From: Oscillospiraceae bacterium
GTDB lineage: Bacteria > Bacillota > Clostridia > Monoglobales > WRAG01
Length of the DNA stretch: 64,000 nt
NCBI GenBank assembly: GCA_009780345.1
Contig: WRAG01000003.1
Coordinates: forward strand, 42,185-106,184
Direction of reading: 5' to 3'
This document shows positions 42,005 to 51,520 of this stretch, in pieces. The notes under the pieces were generated by a model, which saw only the letters and a list, made by a program, of their open reading frames with translations, had not been told where the DNA came from and did no database searches. Position numbers and translations under genes: made by a program. The stretch's first letter is position 1, and each line of letters opens with the position of its first letter.

Positions 42005-42658
42005 ATGAAGAATAATGACCTACTAAGCATAAATCCGGTGGAAAACTACGATGCGCCGAAGATTCCGACGCTGGACGATAACGGCAACGCTGAAATGCTG
42101 AAAAAACTGCCGAATCGGTGGAAGAAAAAGGCGGCGGTTATCGCTTGCGCGGGAATTGTTGGGGTAAGCGCACTTTCTATCTCAGGTTGCGCTATATTTA
42201 ATAACACAAATAATCGTATTAACGATTGCGATTATTGGTGCCACCACGGCGGCGCGGGAATGGCAATGTATATTGTGCATTTGACCGAGCAGGAGGCGTT
42301 GGGGATTATTCGTCCACAGCTGGAGGCGGCGGGACTGAATTTCAGCGCCGAACCGCCTAGCGAAACCGTTGAAGTTGACAGGCGGAATATTAGTCTTGAT
42401 TTGTTTGACGCCGAGAGAAACGTTGCGGTTGCGCATACTAATACTTGGCGTGACGCAAACCTTTTTATTGAAGGGTGGGAATGTGATTGCGATGACCCTG
42501 ATATTACGATAGGCGTATTTCAAACCGAGGAAATCGAGCGGTGGAACAGACCGAGCGATGATGAGCGGGCGGAAGATATAGCGAAGCTTGAAGGTCAACT
42601 TACCGAACAAGTGCAGGAATTTATCGCTTACCTGCGGGCAGCGGGCATTTTAGAATAG
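42005..42658 (+). CDS. Leader-bearing lipoprotein 3 (HGG module)
   Basis: The 217-residue protein has the same leader (DLLSINPVENYDAPKIPTLD) nearly identical in DNA to gene 2, a lipobox (LSISGC), and one module: CHHGGAGMAMYIVHLTEQEA, LEAAGLNFSAEPP, SLDLFDAERNVAVAH and FIAYLRAAGILE. Extra cysteines (DCDYWC, WECDCDD) distinguish it. It ends 12 bp before the radical SAM gene, whose ribosome site overlaps its stop. Confidence 0.75.
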   Translation: MKNNDLLSINPVENYDAPKIPTLDDNGNAEMLKKLPNRWKKKAAVIACAGIVGVSALSISGCAIFNNTNNRINDCDYWCHHGGAGMAMYIVHLTEQEALGIIRPQLEAAGLNFSAEPPSETVEVDRRNISLDLFDAERNVAVAHTNTWRDANLFIEGWECDCDDPDITIGVFQTEEIERWNRPSDDERAEDIAKLEGQLTEQVQEFIAYLRAAGILE

Positions 42659-42670
42659 GAGTGATTAGCG

Positions 42671-43783
42671 TTGCAATTAACACTTCACCTTACAAATCAA
42701 TGTAATTTGCGTTGCAAATACTGTTTTGTCGAGCTTGGACCCGAGCGAATGTCGCGGGATGTCGCGTTCGCGGCGGTTAAACTTGGCATGAGCGACAAAT
42801 CAGCAACGTCGGGTTTGCTTTTTTACGGCGGTGAACCGCTGTTAGAGCGGCAGTTGATTTACGATGTCGTCGATTACACGCAAGCGATTAAATCAAAAAC
42901 AGGGCATACATTTTACTATAAAATGACTACAAACGGCACATTGTTGGACGAGGAATTCCTTAAATTCGCGGAAAAAGTCAATCTGACGATAGGGTTTTCT
43001 TGCGATGGATTGGCGCAGGACGATTGTCGTCTTTTTCCTGACGGAAGCGGCTCGTTTGCGGTTATCGAGGAGAAAATTCCGCTGTTGTTGAAGTATCAAC
43101 CTTATGCGGTAGGCATGAGCGTTGTTGATCCGTCAACGGTTCACAGGGCGGCGGAAATTGTGGGATTCCTATTTGACAAGGGTTTTAGGTATATCCATGT
43201 CGGCGTTAATTATGACCGCGCCGCGCCGTGGACACGTGAAAAACTCGCGATTTTAGAGAGCGAATATAAGAAAATAGCGGAAATGTATATTAAATGGACA
43301 AAGGCGGAGGAAAAATTTTATATTTCGTCGTTTGATATGAAAATCTTGTCGCACTTAAAGGGCGATAAATACAATATTGACCGAAGTAAAATGGCGGTGA
43401 ATCAGCCATCTGTTGCGCCCGACGGCAAGATTTATTCAGCTTCAAGATATTTGGGCGATTCGAATTTTCAGATCGGCGACGTTTTTTCCGGAATCGATAA
43501 AGAGAAGCAGAAAATGATATCCGAAAAAGGGGCGGTTCCGCTTGACGCGTGTGCGAAATGCGCGATTAACACACGTTGCAATTATGCGTATGACAATTTG
43601 AATTATGCTGACGGGAAATATGTTTCCGATGTTTCGCCGGTGCAATGCGCGCATGAGCAAACGATTACGCCGATTGCCGATTATGCCGCGGAAACACTCT
43701 ATAAAGAGAATAGCGCGATGTTTATACATAAGCATTACAACGATTTATATCCCATCATGTCACTTGTTGAAGATAAAAGCTGA
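42671..43783 (+). CDS. Radical SAM/SPASM-type peptide or protein maturase
   Basis: The 370-residue enzyme starts MQLTLHLTNQCNLRCKYCFV with the CxxxCxxC cluster at Cys11/15/18, then GLLFYGGEPLLE and TTNGTLLDEEF of the radical SAM barrel. Near 294-303 it has CAKCAINTRC and a further Cys (VQCAH), a SPASM-like auxiliary cluster region as in RiPP and sulfatase maturases. It starts at TTG 42671 with aggagtg overlapping the previous stop. The three upstream leader proteins are the obvious candidate substrates; this is inferred from the operon. Confidence 0.82.
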   Translation: MQLTLHLTNQCNLRCKYCFVELGPERMSRDVAFAAVKLGMSDKSATSGLLFYGGEPLLERQLIYDVVDYTQAIKSKTGHTFYYKMTTNGTLLDEEFLKFAEKVNLTIGFSCDGLAQDDCRLFPDGSGSFAVIEEKIPLLLKYQPYAVGMSVVDPSTVHRAAEIVGFLFDKGFRYIHVGVNYDRAAPWTREKLAILESEYKKIAEMYIKWTKAEEKFYISSFDMKILSHLKGDKYNIDRSKMAVNQPSVAPDGKIYSASRYLGDSNFQIGDVFSGIDKEKQKMISEKGAVPLDACAKCAINTRCNYAYDNLNYADGKYVSDVSPVQCAHEQTITPIADYAAETLYKENSAMFIHKHYNDLYPIMSLVEDKS

Positions 43784-43810
43784 GTTGAATTTTGACGAGG
43801 AGGGAGCGCG

Positions 43811-44872
43811 TTGTATAACATAGGAATTGTTGGATATGGAAGTATGGCAAGTTGGCACGCGAAATTTATTGCCGAGCACTCTAAAATGAATCTTAAAGGC
43901 GTATTCGACACAAACCCCGAACGCAATAAGTGTGCCGAAGACAGAGGATACTTCGTTTACTCGTCTGAAGACGCTTTGTTGAACGATAACGAAATTGACG
44001 CGATTATCATCGCGACCACGAATGAGGTTCATAAAAGACTTTCTATCGAAGCAATGGCGGCGGGCAAGCATGTTATATGCGAAAAACCGGTAGCTTTGAA
44101 CTCTGCCGAACTTCAGGAAATGATTGACGCGTCGAAAAAATATAATCGCATTTTCACCATTAATCAAAACAGGCGAACCAACAAAGATTTTTTGTTTATG
44201 CGTCAAAAGTATGAAGAGGGCGTAATCGGCGATGTTTATATCATTGAATCGAGAGTGCAGGGGTCGCGCGGAATCCCCAAGGGTTGGCGCACGCAAAAAG
44301 AGCTTGGCGGCGGCATGATGCTTGATTGGGGCGTTCATCTTATTGATCAAATTTTGTATATGATTGACCAAAAAGTCGTTCGCGTGCATTGCAATATGTA
44401 CAACGTTGAACAGCCCCGAGTTGATGACAATTTTCGCCTGACTTTAATGTTTGAAAACAACCTTACGGCTATTATCGAAGTTTCTACCAACACCTATATC
44501 CCCCTTCCGAGGTGGTATCTTTTGGGAAAAAACGGCACGCTTAAAATTGACGACTGGGATGGCGGCGGTAAAATTATTCGAAATATAAAAAAAGAGAACG
44601 TATGGGATGAAGAGGTTGCCATAACTTCGGCGGGGCACACAAAAACAATGGCGCCGCGCGATAAAAGCACGACAGAAGAAATTGTTATTGCGCCGCCGGC
44701 GGATAACGGCGCGGTAAGCGATTTATTCGTTGTGTACGACCAATTTGTTGCGGCGATTGAAGGGGAAGCGGCATTATCCATCACGCCAAAGCAGGCAATG
44801 CGAGTGATGAAAGTCATAGACGCGGCGTTTTTGTCACATGAAACAGGGAATGTGATAAAAGTTAATATTTAA
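43811..44872 (+). CDS. Gfo/Idh/MocA-family oxidoreductase
   Basis: The 353-residue NAD(P)-dependent dehydrogenase acts on sugars or cyclitols. It has the Rossmann motif IGIVGYGSMASWHAKF, VICEKPVALNSAEL with the catalytic Lys-Pro, and the C-terminal beta-sheet domain (GGGMMLDWGVHLIDQILYM). It starts at a TTG with gaggaggg upstream, 27 bp after the radical SAM stop. Together with the next gene it forms a small sugar-processing pair, perhaps in the same transcript. Confidence 0.88.
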   Translation: MYNIGIVGYGSMASWHAKFIAEHSKMNLKGVFDTNPERNKCAEDRGYFVYSSEDALLNDNEIDAIIIATTNEVHKRLSIEAMAAGKHVICEKPVALNSAELQEMIDASKKYNRIFTINQNRRTNKDFLFMRQKYEEGVIGDVYIIESRVQGSRGIPKGWRTQKELGGGMMLDWGVHLIDQILYMIDQKVVRVHCNMYNVEQPRVDDNFRLTLMFENNLTAIIEVSTNTYIPLPRWYLLGKNGTLKIDDWDGGGKIIRNIKKENVWDEEVAITSAGHTKTMAPRDKSTTEEIVIAPPADNGAVSDLFVVYDQFVAAIEGEAALSITPKQAMRVMKVIDAAFLSHETGNVIKVNI

Positions 44873-44901
44873 TGAATACGCCGTAGCAAGGAGCGTGAAA
44901 T

Positions 44902-45633
44902 ATGGATTTCGCATTACAGTTGTGGTCAATCAACGAAGAATTGGAAATGGATTTTTACGGCACTTTCGAAAAAGTTGCGAAAATGGGATATGCCGGCGTT
45001 GAATTTGCCGGCTATGGCGGAAAAAGTGCGAAAGAATTGAAATCTAAACTTGACGAATATGGTCTTTCCGTTGCGGGTTCGCATGTTCCGCTTGATAGAT
45101 TGAAAAACAGCTTGCAAGAGGAGATTGAGTATAATCTGGAAATCGGAAACAAATTTTTGGTTTGTCCCCGCGCCGAGTTTTCCCGTCGTGATGATGTTTA
45201 CGAACTTATAGATATATTAAACAATGCGGCAAGCGAAGCGAAAAAGCATGGATTGATTCTTGCGTATCATAATCATGCGCGGGAGTTTGAGAAAATTGAC
45301 GGAGAGTATATCTTAGACTTGTTAATAAAACACGTGCCCGATTTAGCGCTTGAAATTGATGTTTTTTGGGTCAAATACGCAGGGCTTGACCCCGTAAAAT
45401 ATATCAAACAATGCGGTGATAGGGCGTCGCTTGTTCACCTGAAACAGATTAATGGTGATAAGAAAAATGTTGACTTTTCCGATGGCGTCATTGATATGTT
45501 CGAAATAATAAGCGCGTCAAAATACGCGAAACACTTTATTGTTGAACAGGAAAAGGCAACTTCCGCTCCGATGTTAAGCGCTAAAAGAAATTTGGAGTGG
45601 ATGATTGAAGATATTTTAAAAAAAGATAATTAA
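44902..45633 (+). CDS. Sugar phosphate isomerase/epimerase (xylose-isomerase-like TIM barrel)
   Basis: The 243-residue protein is a TIM-barrel AP-endonuclease-2-family enzyme: MGYAGVEFAGYGGKS, YHNHAREFEKIDG with metal-binding residues, ALEIDVFWVKYAGLDP, and VHLKQI. It probably isomerises the product or substrate of the neighbouring Gfo/Idh dehydrogenase, a frequent pairing for inositol-like or keto-sugar breakdown. A terminator follows directly. Confidence 0.88.
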   Translation: MDFALQLWSINEELEMDFYGTFEKVAKMGYAGVEFAGYGGKSAKELKSKLDEYGLSVAGSHVPLDRLKNSLQEEIEYNLEIGNKFLVCPRAEFSRRDDVYELIDILNNAASEAKKHGLILAYHNHAREFEKIDGEYILDLLIKHVPDLALEIDVFWVKYAGLDPVKYIKQCGDRASLVHLKQINGDKKNVDFSDGVIDMFEIISASKYAKHFIVEQEKATSAPMLSAKRNLEWMIEDILKKDN

Positions 45634-45665
45634 AAATCGGTTGAGATTTTCTCAACCGATTTTTG
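45633..45665 (+). terminator. Terminator after the isomerase gene
   Basis: The stem aaaatcggttgaga/tctcaaccgatttt (14 bp) has a short loop. Confidence 0.88.
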
Positions 45666-45709
45666 TATCGAAGAGCTTGTGTCGATTACAGTATTTTCTT
45701 GTTGACAAC

Positions 45710-45738
45710 TTGTGTGGTCGTCTGTTAAACTGTATAAT
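45710..45738 (+). promoter_or_regulatory. Promoter of the dehydratase gene
   Basis: TATAAT (45733-45738) lies 17 bp from TTGTGT (45710-45715). A better TTGACA at 45702 is too far (25 bp) to be used with it. Confidence 0.55.
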
Positions 45739-45779
45739 AGTAGTTTTTGTGCATTTTGAGATAACGGAGGTGTTATGCT

Positions 45780-48700
45780 TTGGAAAAGTTCAGACTTGGT
45801 ATTGATATCGGTTCGACAACGGTGAAGCTTGCCTTGATCGACCAAGATAATCAAATAATATTCAAAAAATATGAAAAGCATTACGCCAACATTCAAGAAA
45901 CATTGGAAACGCTTTTCGAGGCGGGACAAGCCGAGTTCGGCGATATCGAATTTTCCGCCATGATAACCGGGTCGGGTGGGCTTACTATTTCCGATTGGCT
46001 TTCGGTGCCGTTTATACAAGAAGTTGTCGCGGTTTCGACCGCCGTTGAGTCTGTTGCGTCTAAAACTGATGTTGCAATCGAAATCGGCGGCGAGGATGCG
46101 AAAATTATATATTTTACAGGCGGGATCGAGCAACGCATGAACGGCATTTGCGCCGGTGGGACAGGCTCTTTTATCGACCAGATGGCGACGTTGCTTCAAA
46201 CCGACACGCTTGGACTGAATGAACTTGCGAAGAATCATGATGTTATTTATCCTATCGCCGCGCGGTGCGGAGTTTTTGCGAAAAGTGATATTCAGCCGCT
46301 TATCAACGAAGGCGCGGCGAAAGAAGACTTGGCGGCGTCGGTATTTCACGCCGTGGCGAGCCAAACGATATCGGGACTTGCGCAAGGGAAGCCGATTCGC
46401 GGAAATGTTACGTTCTTGGGCGGACCGTTGCACTTTTTATCGGAGTTGCGGGAACGGTTTATCGATACATTGAAATTAAAGGATGAAAATATTATTGTCC
46501 CCGAAAATTCGCATTTGTTCGCCGCGCTTGGCGGCGCGTTGACGGCGAAAGGGCAAACTTCATCGTTTGCGAAACTTATACATAACCTTAAAACCAACAA
46601 AGTAATCACGCACGAAATCGCGCGAATGGAGCCGCTGTTTAGAAACTCCGACGAGCTTTCCGAATTTATCGAGCGGCACAATACTGCGGTGGTGAAAAAA
46701 GGCGAGCTTGCGACGTACAAAGGCAATGTTTACATAGGAATTGACGCCGGCTCGACCACCACGAAACTTGCGGTTATCGGCGAGGACGGCGAACTTTTAC
46801 ATTCGCATTATTCCGGCAATATGGGAAGTCCGTTGAAGGTTATTATTGCGGCACTTAGGAAAGTTTACAAATTTTTGCCGGAAACGGCGATGATTGCGGG
46901 TTCGTGCGTTACAGGTTACGGCGAAGCGTTGGCGAAAGCGGCGCTTGGCATTGATTTCGGCGAGATTGAAACGGTTGCGCACTACAAAGCCGCGGCGTTT
47001 TTCGAGCCGGAAGTTGATTTTATCCTCGACATCGGCGGGCAGGATATGAAATGTATCCGAATTAAAAACGGCGTAATCGACAACGTGCTGCTTAACGAGG
47101 CGTGCAGCGCGGGTTGCGGCTCGTTTATCGAGACGTTTGCGACGTCGCTTAATATGGATGTTCCGGCGTTTGCGGATATTGCGCTTTTTGCGAAAGAGCC
47201 GATTGACTTGGGCTCGCGGTGTACGGTATTTATGAATTCGCGCGTGAAGCAGGCGCAAAAGGAAGGCGCGGAGGTTGCGGACATATCGGCGGGCTTGTCG
47301 TATGCGGTCATCAAAAACGCGCTTCAAAAAGTGATCAAAATAACGAATCCAGAAGATATGGGCGAGAAAATTGTAGTTCAGGGTGGAACTTTTTACAATA
47401 ACGCAGTTCTACGCACCTTCGAGCTTGTCGCCGAGCGGCAGGCGTTGCGCCCTGATATTGCGGGACTTATGGGCGCGTTCGGCGCGGCGTTAATCGCAAG
47501 AGAGAGAGCGGCGGAAGTCGGCGAATCATCGTTGCTTTCCGCAAAAGAGTTAGACGATTTGCAAATTCAGTCGGAGATGACGCGCTGCCAAGCGTGCGAG
47601 AATAAATGTACGCTTACCATTAACAAATTTAATGATGAAAATAGGTTCACGTCCGGCAATCGCTGTGAGAAACCGATTGCGAAAGCCGATCAGTCGAATA
47701 TCGAAAAAGGATTCGACATGTTTGAGTATAAAAATCAGCGAATTTTCGGGTACGAATCGCTATCCGAATCCGAAGCGAGCCGTGGTAGCGTCGGAATTGT
47801 TCGCGCGCTTAATATGTACGAAAATTATCCGTTTTGGCATACGTTTTTTACTAAATTGAAATATCGTGTTGTGCTAAGTCCGCAATCGTCGCGAGGCATT
47901 TACGAAAAAGGGTTGGAAAGCATGCCGAGCGAGTCGGTTTGCTATCCCGCCAAGTTGGTTCACGGGCATACTATGGCGCTGATTGAGCAAGGGATTGATT
48001 TCATTTTCTACCCCGGGATTACGCATGAAAATAAAGAAAAATCGGATACGGCGGACTGCTATAACTGCCCTATTGTCACGAGTTATCCTGAGAATATCAA
48101 GGCGAACGTTGACGAAATTCGCGAGCTGAATATTAATTATCGAAATCCGTTTTTGAACTTTAATCATCCGCAGTCGATGTATAAGGAACTTTGCGCGGAG
48201 TTTCCGCAAATCCCCGTAAGCGAGATAAAAGCCGCGTTTGCCGCCGCTTGGGCGGAGATGGACGAGGCAAAGGCTGATATCCGCCGAAAAGGGGAGGAAC
48301 TTCTCGCCCAAATCGAGCAAAGCGGGAAGTACGCCGTTGTTTTGGCGGGACGCCCGTACCATATTGATTCTGAAATTCACCACGGAATTCCGCAGCTTAT
48401 TACGGGGTATGGCGTTTCGGTGCTTACCGAGGATTCGATTGCGCACTTGGCGGACGCTTATGCGAATGGCCCGCTAAACGTGCGGGACCAGTGGGTTTAT
48501 CACTCGAGATTATACGCGGCGGCGACATTTGTCGCAGAGCATCCGAATTTAGAGCTTGTTCAGCTTAATTCGTTTGGTTGTGGGCTTGACGCGGTGACGA
48601 CGGACGAGGTGCAGGATATCCTTGAAAACGTTGGGAAAATATATACTTGTCTAAAGATTGACGAGGTCAATAATTTAGGTTCGGCGCGAATTCGAATTCG

Positions 48701-50081
48701 TTCGCTTTTCGCCGCCTTGGAAGAGCGGAAGAAGCAAGGCATAACGCCGGAGTCGCCGAAACCGAAGGAGACTCGCGTGGTTTTCACGAAGGATATGAAG
48801 AAGAATCATACAATCCTTTGTCCGCAGATGTCGCCGATACATTTCGGGTTGTTGGAGGAAGCGTTAAAGTCGGCGGGATATAACTTGGTTATGATGCCGG
48901 CAATGGACAAAGAGGCGGTTGACATCGGTTTGCGATATGTGAATAACGACGCGTGTTATCCTGCGATAATCGTTGCGGGGCAGCTTTTGAAGGCGTTGCA
49001 ATCGGGCGAGTACGATCTTGATAATACATCGGTGATTATGTCGCAAACGGGCGGCGGTTGCCGCGCGTCAAACTATGTCGGATTTATTCGGCGCGCTTTG
49101 CGCAAGGCGGGAATGGGGCAGGTTCCTGTGATTGCCGCTTCAACCGGCGGATATGAGAAAAATCCGGGCTGGACGTATTCGCTTTCGATGTTGACAGGCA
49201 TTATAAAGTCGCTGATTTACGGTGATTTGTTGATGCGTCTTGTTTTTGCGACTCGTCCGTACGAGACGGAGCCTGGTTCGGCGAATGCGCTGTATGATAG
49301 GTGGTACGCTGAAACTAAATTGGATTTGTCGCGTGGAGGTAAGGATTTTAAGAAGAATTGCAGAAAAATCGTGGAGGATTTCGAAAGTCTGCCTGTTTTG
49401 GATATACAAAAGCCGAAGGTTGGCGTGGTTGGCGAAATTTTGGTGAAATTTCATCCGACCGCGAACAATGACGTTGTGACTTTGCTTGAAAATGAGGGCG
49501 CGGAGGCGGTTGTGCCGGATTTGACCGACTTTTTTCTTTATTCTTTCTTTGGCTCGACGTTTAGTTACCAACACTTGGGCGGAAGCAGGCGCAAGAAGCT
49601 GATTTTCGATTTGATAATAAAATTAATCGAACGCTATCGCAAGCCCGCGAAATCGGCGCTTGAAAACAGTCGATTCCACGCGCCGATAAGGATACAGGAA
49701 CTTGCTGAATTGGCGTCTCCGCTTCTATCATTAGGCAATCAAACGGGCGAGGGTTGGCTACTGACTGCCGAGATGGTAGAGTTGATACATATGGGCGCGG
49801 CGAACATTATATGCACGCAGCCGTTCGCCTGCTTGCCTAATCATGTGACGGGGAAAGGCATGATTAAGGAGATTAAGCGGCAATATCCGGAAGCGAATAT
49901 TGTTCCTATCGACTATGACCCCGGCGCGTCGGAGGTAAATCAGCTTAACCGCATAAAACTTATGCTGTCGCAGGCGAATAAGAACTTGAAGCCGGAGCAT
50001 GACGGGAATTTGAAATTTTCGAAATCTAAACATCATGCTGTAGGTATTGCGCCGCCAGTGAGTAACGCAAGCGAAGCATGA
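45780..50081 (+). CDS. Fused 2-hydroxyacyl-CoA dehydratase activase/dehydratase-like protein
   Basis: The 1433-residue protein has two BcrAD/HgdC-type ASKHA ATPase domains ([17 protein letters not shown] at the start; [20 protein letters not shown] near 318), each with cluster cysteines ([20 protein letters not shown]), a [13 protein letters not shown] motif near 602, a DUF2229 part ([12 protein letters not shown] near 718) and a C-terminal HgdB-like dehydratase part. Such single-chain fusions are common in Clostridia, but the substrate is usually unknown. The TTG at 45780 has ggaggt 9 bp upstream; an ATG at 45775 is out of frame. Confidence 0.9.
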   Translation: MEKFRLGIDIGSTTVKLALIDQDNQIIFKKYEKHYANIQETLETLFEAGQAEFGDIEFSAMITGSGGLTISDWLSVPFIQEVVAVSTAVESVASKTDVAIEIGGEDAKIIYFTGGIEQRMNGICAGGTGSFIDQMATLLQTDTLGLNELAKNHDVIYPIAARCGVFAKSDIQPLINEGAAKEDLAASVFHAVASQTISGLAQGKPIRGNVTFLGGPLHFLSELRERFIDTLKLKDENIIVPENSHLFAALGGALTAKGQTSSFAKLIHNLKTNKVITHEIARMEPLFRNSDELSEFIERHNTAVVKKGELATYKGNVYIGIDAGSTTTKLAVIGEDGELLHSHYSGNMGSPLKVIIAALRKVYKFLPETAMIAGSCVTGYGEALAKAALGIDFGEIETVAHYKAAAFFEPEVDFILDIGGQDMKCIRIKNGVIDNVLLNEACSAGCGSFIETFATSLNMDVPAFADIALFAKEPIDLGSRCTVFMNSRVKQAQKEGAEVADISAGLSYAVIKNALQKVIKITNPEDMGEKIVVQGGTFYNNAVLRTFELVAERQALRPDIAGLMGAFGAALIARERAAEVGESSLLSAKELDDLQIQSEMTRCQACENKCTLTINKFNDENRFTSGNRCEKPIAKADQSNIEKGFDMFEYKNQRIFGYESLSESEASRGSVGIVRALNMYENYPFWHTFFTKLKYRVVLSPQSSRGIYEKGLESMPSESVCYPAKLVHGHTMALIEQGIDFIFYPGITHENKEKSDTADCYNCPIVTSYPENIKANVDEIRELNINYRNPFLNFNHPQSMYKELCAEFPQIPVSEIKAAFAAAWAEMDEAKADIRRKGEELLAQIEQSGKYAVVLAGRPYHIDSEIHHGIPQLITGYGVSVLTEDSIAHLADAYANGPLNVRDQWVYHSRLYAAATFVAEHPNLELVQLNSFGCGLDAVTTDEVQDILENVGKIYTCLKIDEVNNLGSARIRIRSLFAALEERKKQGITPESPKPKETRVVFTKDMKKNHTILCPQMSPIHFGLLEEALKSAGYNLVMMPAMDKEAVDIGLRYVNNDACYPAIIVAGQLLKALQSGEYDLDNTSVIMSQTGGGCRASNYVGFIRRALRKAGMGQVPVIAASTGGYEKNPGWTYSLSMLTGIIKSLIYGDLLMRLVFATRPYETEPGSANALYDRWYAETKLDLSRGGKDFKKNCRKIVEDFESLPVLDIQKPKVGVVGEILVKFHPTANNDVVTLLENEGAEAVVPDLTDFFLYSFFGSTFSYQHLGGSRRKKLIFDLIIKLIERYRKPAKSALENSRFHAPIRIQELAELASPLLSLGNQTGEGWLLTAEMVELIHMGAANIICTQPFACLPNHVTGKGMIKEIKRQYPEANIVPIDYDPGASEVNQLNRIKLMLSQANKNLKPEHDGNLKFSKSKHHAVGIAPPVSNASEA

Positions 50082-50347
50082 AAAAGTTGAATAGAGAAAT
50101 CGTAGGGAAATCAAATTTTGTTTACATTGTTCGCTGTGCCGACAATTCGCTTTACACAGGGTGGACCAACGATTTAGATGAGAGAATTCGCGCACATAAC
50201 AGCGGCACGGCGTCGAAATATACTCGCGCTCGTTTGCCGGTCGCGCTTGTGTATTCGGAAGTTTGCGCGGATAAGTCTTCGGCGCTCAAGCGCGAATGTG
50301 AAATTAAGAAGATGAAGAAAGCGCAAAAGGAGAAGTTGGTTGGATGA
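50078..50347 (+). CDS. GIY-YIG nuclease-superfamily protein, YhbQ-like
   Basis: The 89-residue protein has [19 protein letters not shown], where the GIY-YIG residues appear as VYIV...YTGW, followed by [19 protein letters not shown] with the catalytic-type Arg/His and a C-terminal KRECEIKKM containing the Glu. It overlaps the dehydratase gene by 4 bp and the acetyltransferase gene by 4 bp. The cellular role of this small family is unclear. Confidence 0.88.
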   Translation: MKKLNREIVGKSNFVYIVRCADNSLYTGWTNDLDERIRAHNSGTASKYTRARLPVALVYSEVCADKSSALKRECEIKKMKKAQKEKLVG

Positions 50348-50832
50348 TTACCATTCGAGAATATAAGCAATCCGACATTGAACAGATGATTGAAATTTGG
50401 AACGAAATCGTGGACGGCGGAATCGCGTTTCCGCAGATGGATAAGCTGTCCATTCCCGCCGCGAGTCAGTTCTTCGGCGAGCAATCGTTTACGGGAGTTG
50501 CGTTACATGATGAAACGGGCGAAATATTAGGACTTTATATTTTGCATCCCAACAATATCGGGCGGTGCGGGCATATCTCGAACGCCAGCTATGCGGTGAA
50601 ATCGGACGCGCGAGGGTTGCGAATCGGCGAGAAGTTGGTAGTTCACAGTTTGGAAAAAGCGAAAGAGCTAGGATTTCGTATCTTGCAGTTTAACGCGGTC
50701 GTAAAGACGAACGCCGCCGCGATTCGCTTGTATGAGAAACTTGGATTTGTCAAGCTTGGCATTATTCCTGCCGGATTTTTGATGAAAGACGGAACGTACG
50801 AGGATATTGTTCCGTTTTATCGAACGTTGTAG
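50344..50832 (+). CDS. GNAT-family N-acetyltransferase
   Basis: The 162-residue protein has the GNAT acetyl-CoA loop (ARGLRIGEKLVVHSLEKA) and the C-terminal AAIRLYEKLGFVKLGIIPAG. The N-terminus [20 protein letters not shown] is typical of amino-acid or small-amine acetyltransferases. It is the last gene of the dehydratase unit, before a terminator. Confidence 0.87.
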   Translation: MITIREYKQSDIEQMIEIWNEIVDGGIAFPQMDKLSIPAASQFFGEQSFTGVALHDETGEILGLYILHPNNIGRCGHISNASYAVKSDARGLRIGEKLVVHSLEKAKELGFRILQFNAVVKTNAAAIRLYEKLGFVKLGIIPAGFLMKDGTYEDIVPFYRTL

Positions 50833-50853
50833 GAAATATTTTTGCATAAATAA

Positions 50854-50886
50854 TTAAAATTACCGCCGAAAGAGCGGTAATTTTAA
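50854..50886. terminator. Bidirectional terminator
   Basis: The 13-bp stem ttaaaattaccgc/gcggtaattttaa separates convergent genes. Confidence 0.85.
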
Positions 50887-50890
50887 TATA

Positions 50891-51514
50891 TTAATCTTTA
50901 TAATTATGATAATTTTCGTAATCAATTCCGCATCTTACCATTTCAAGTCCTAAATTTGTCTTCATATAAGTTTTATCGCCTTCCAATGCACCCCAAGTAT
51001 GTTTGTTTATGCAATCAATCAGACCATGGGAAACTAAGCTTTTCACTTCGATAGGTTCTTCCTCTCCGCTTGAAGCGCTGACATTAATTTTGCGTGAAAT
51101 ATTTTCTTTCAAATATTCCAAATCACCGTAGTGCAAATTTGATAATATGAAAGTTAATCTTAAGTATGTATCTTCACACAGAAGCTCGCACAACCGCGCT
51201 CTTGTTAAGTTTGCATAAACATCAATTTTATAATCATCATTTATAGAATTAAGATTATGTATAATGAGTTTTACGTTTTTTTTATATTTTCTATCATCTT
51301 TAGTAAATTTTGAACTGATTTTTAATTTTTCTTCAAAATCATGATCTTGTTTTGATAAAAAACGATTAATTTTATCGATCAGCAAAATATTAGCAATATT
51401 TTCAGCGCCATTTCGCATAATATTAGGTATGCTAACGTATGGCAAGGCTAAAGATAATAGATTTATAGTGGTTTGACTGACTTCTTTTCCTATTTTTTTG
51501 TTGTCTTCCATCAT
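50891..51514 (-). CDS. Hypothetical protein, AT-rich, function unknown
   Basis: The 207-residue protein has no motif I recognise. It starts MMEDNKKIGKEVSQTTINLL, is mostly helical in appearance and has a slightly hydrophobic segment near 20-45 (LLSLALPYVSIP). Its AT-rich coding DNA differs from its neighbours, which suggests transfer. It starts 6 bp after the stop of the stalk-domain gene without a clear ribosome site, so it probably depends on that gene's translation. Confidence 0.6.
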   Translation of the reverse strand: MMEDNKKIGKEVSQTTINLLSLALPYVSIPNIMRNGAENIANILLIDKINRFLSKQDHDFEEKLKISSKFTKDDRKYKKNVKLIIHNLNSINDDYKIDVYANLTRARLCELLCEDTYLRLTFILSNLHYGDLEYLKENISRKINVSASSGEEEPIEVKSLVSHGLIDCINKHTWGALEGDKTYMKTNLGLEMVRCGIDYENYHNYKD

Positions 51515-51520
51515 ATAATT

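Noticed and set aside
45702..45738. Strong promoter TTGACA/TATAAT before the dehydratase gene
   Set aside because: The two boxes are 25 bp apart, too far for one promoter; a weaker -35 at 17 bp is annotated instead.
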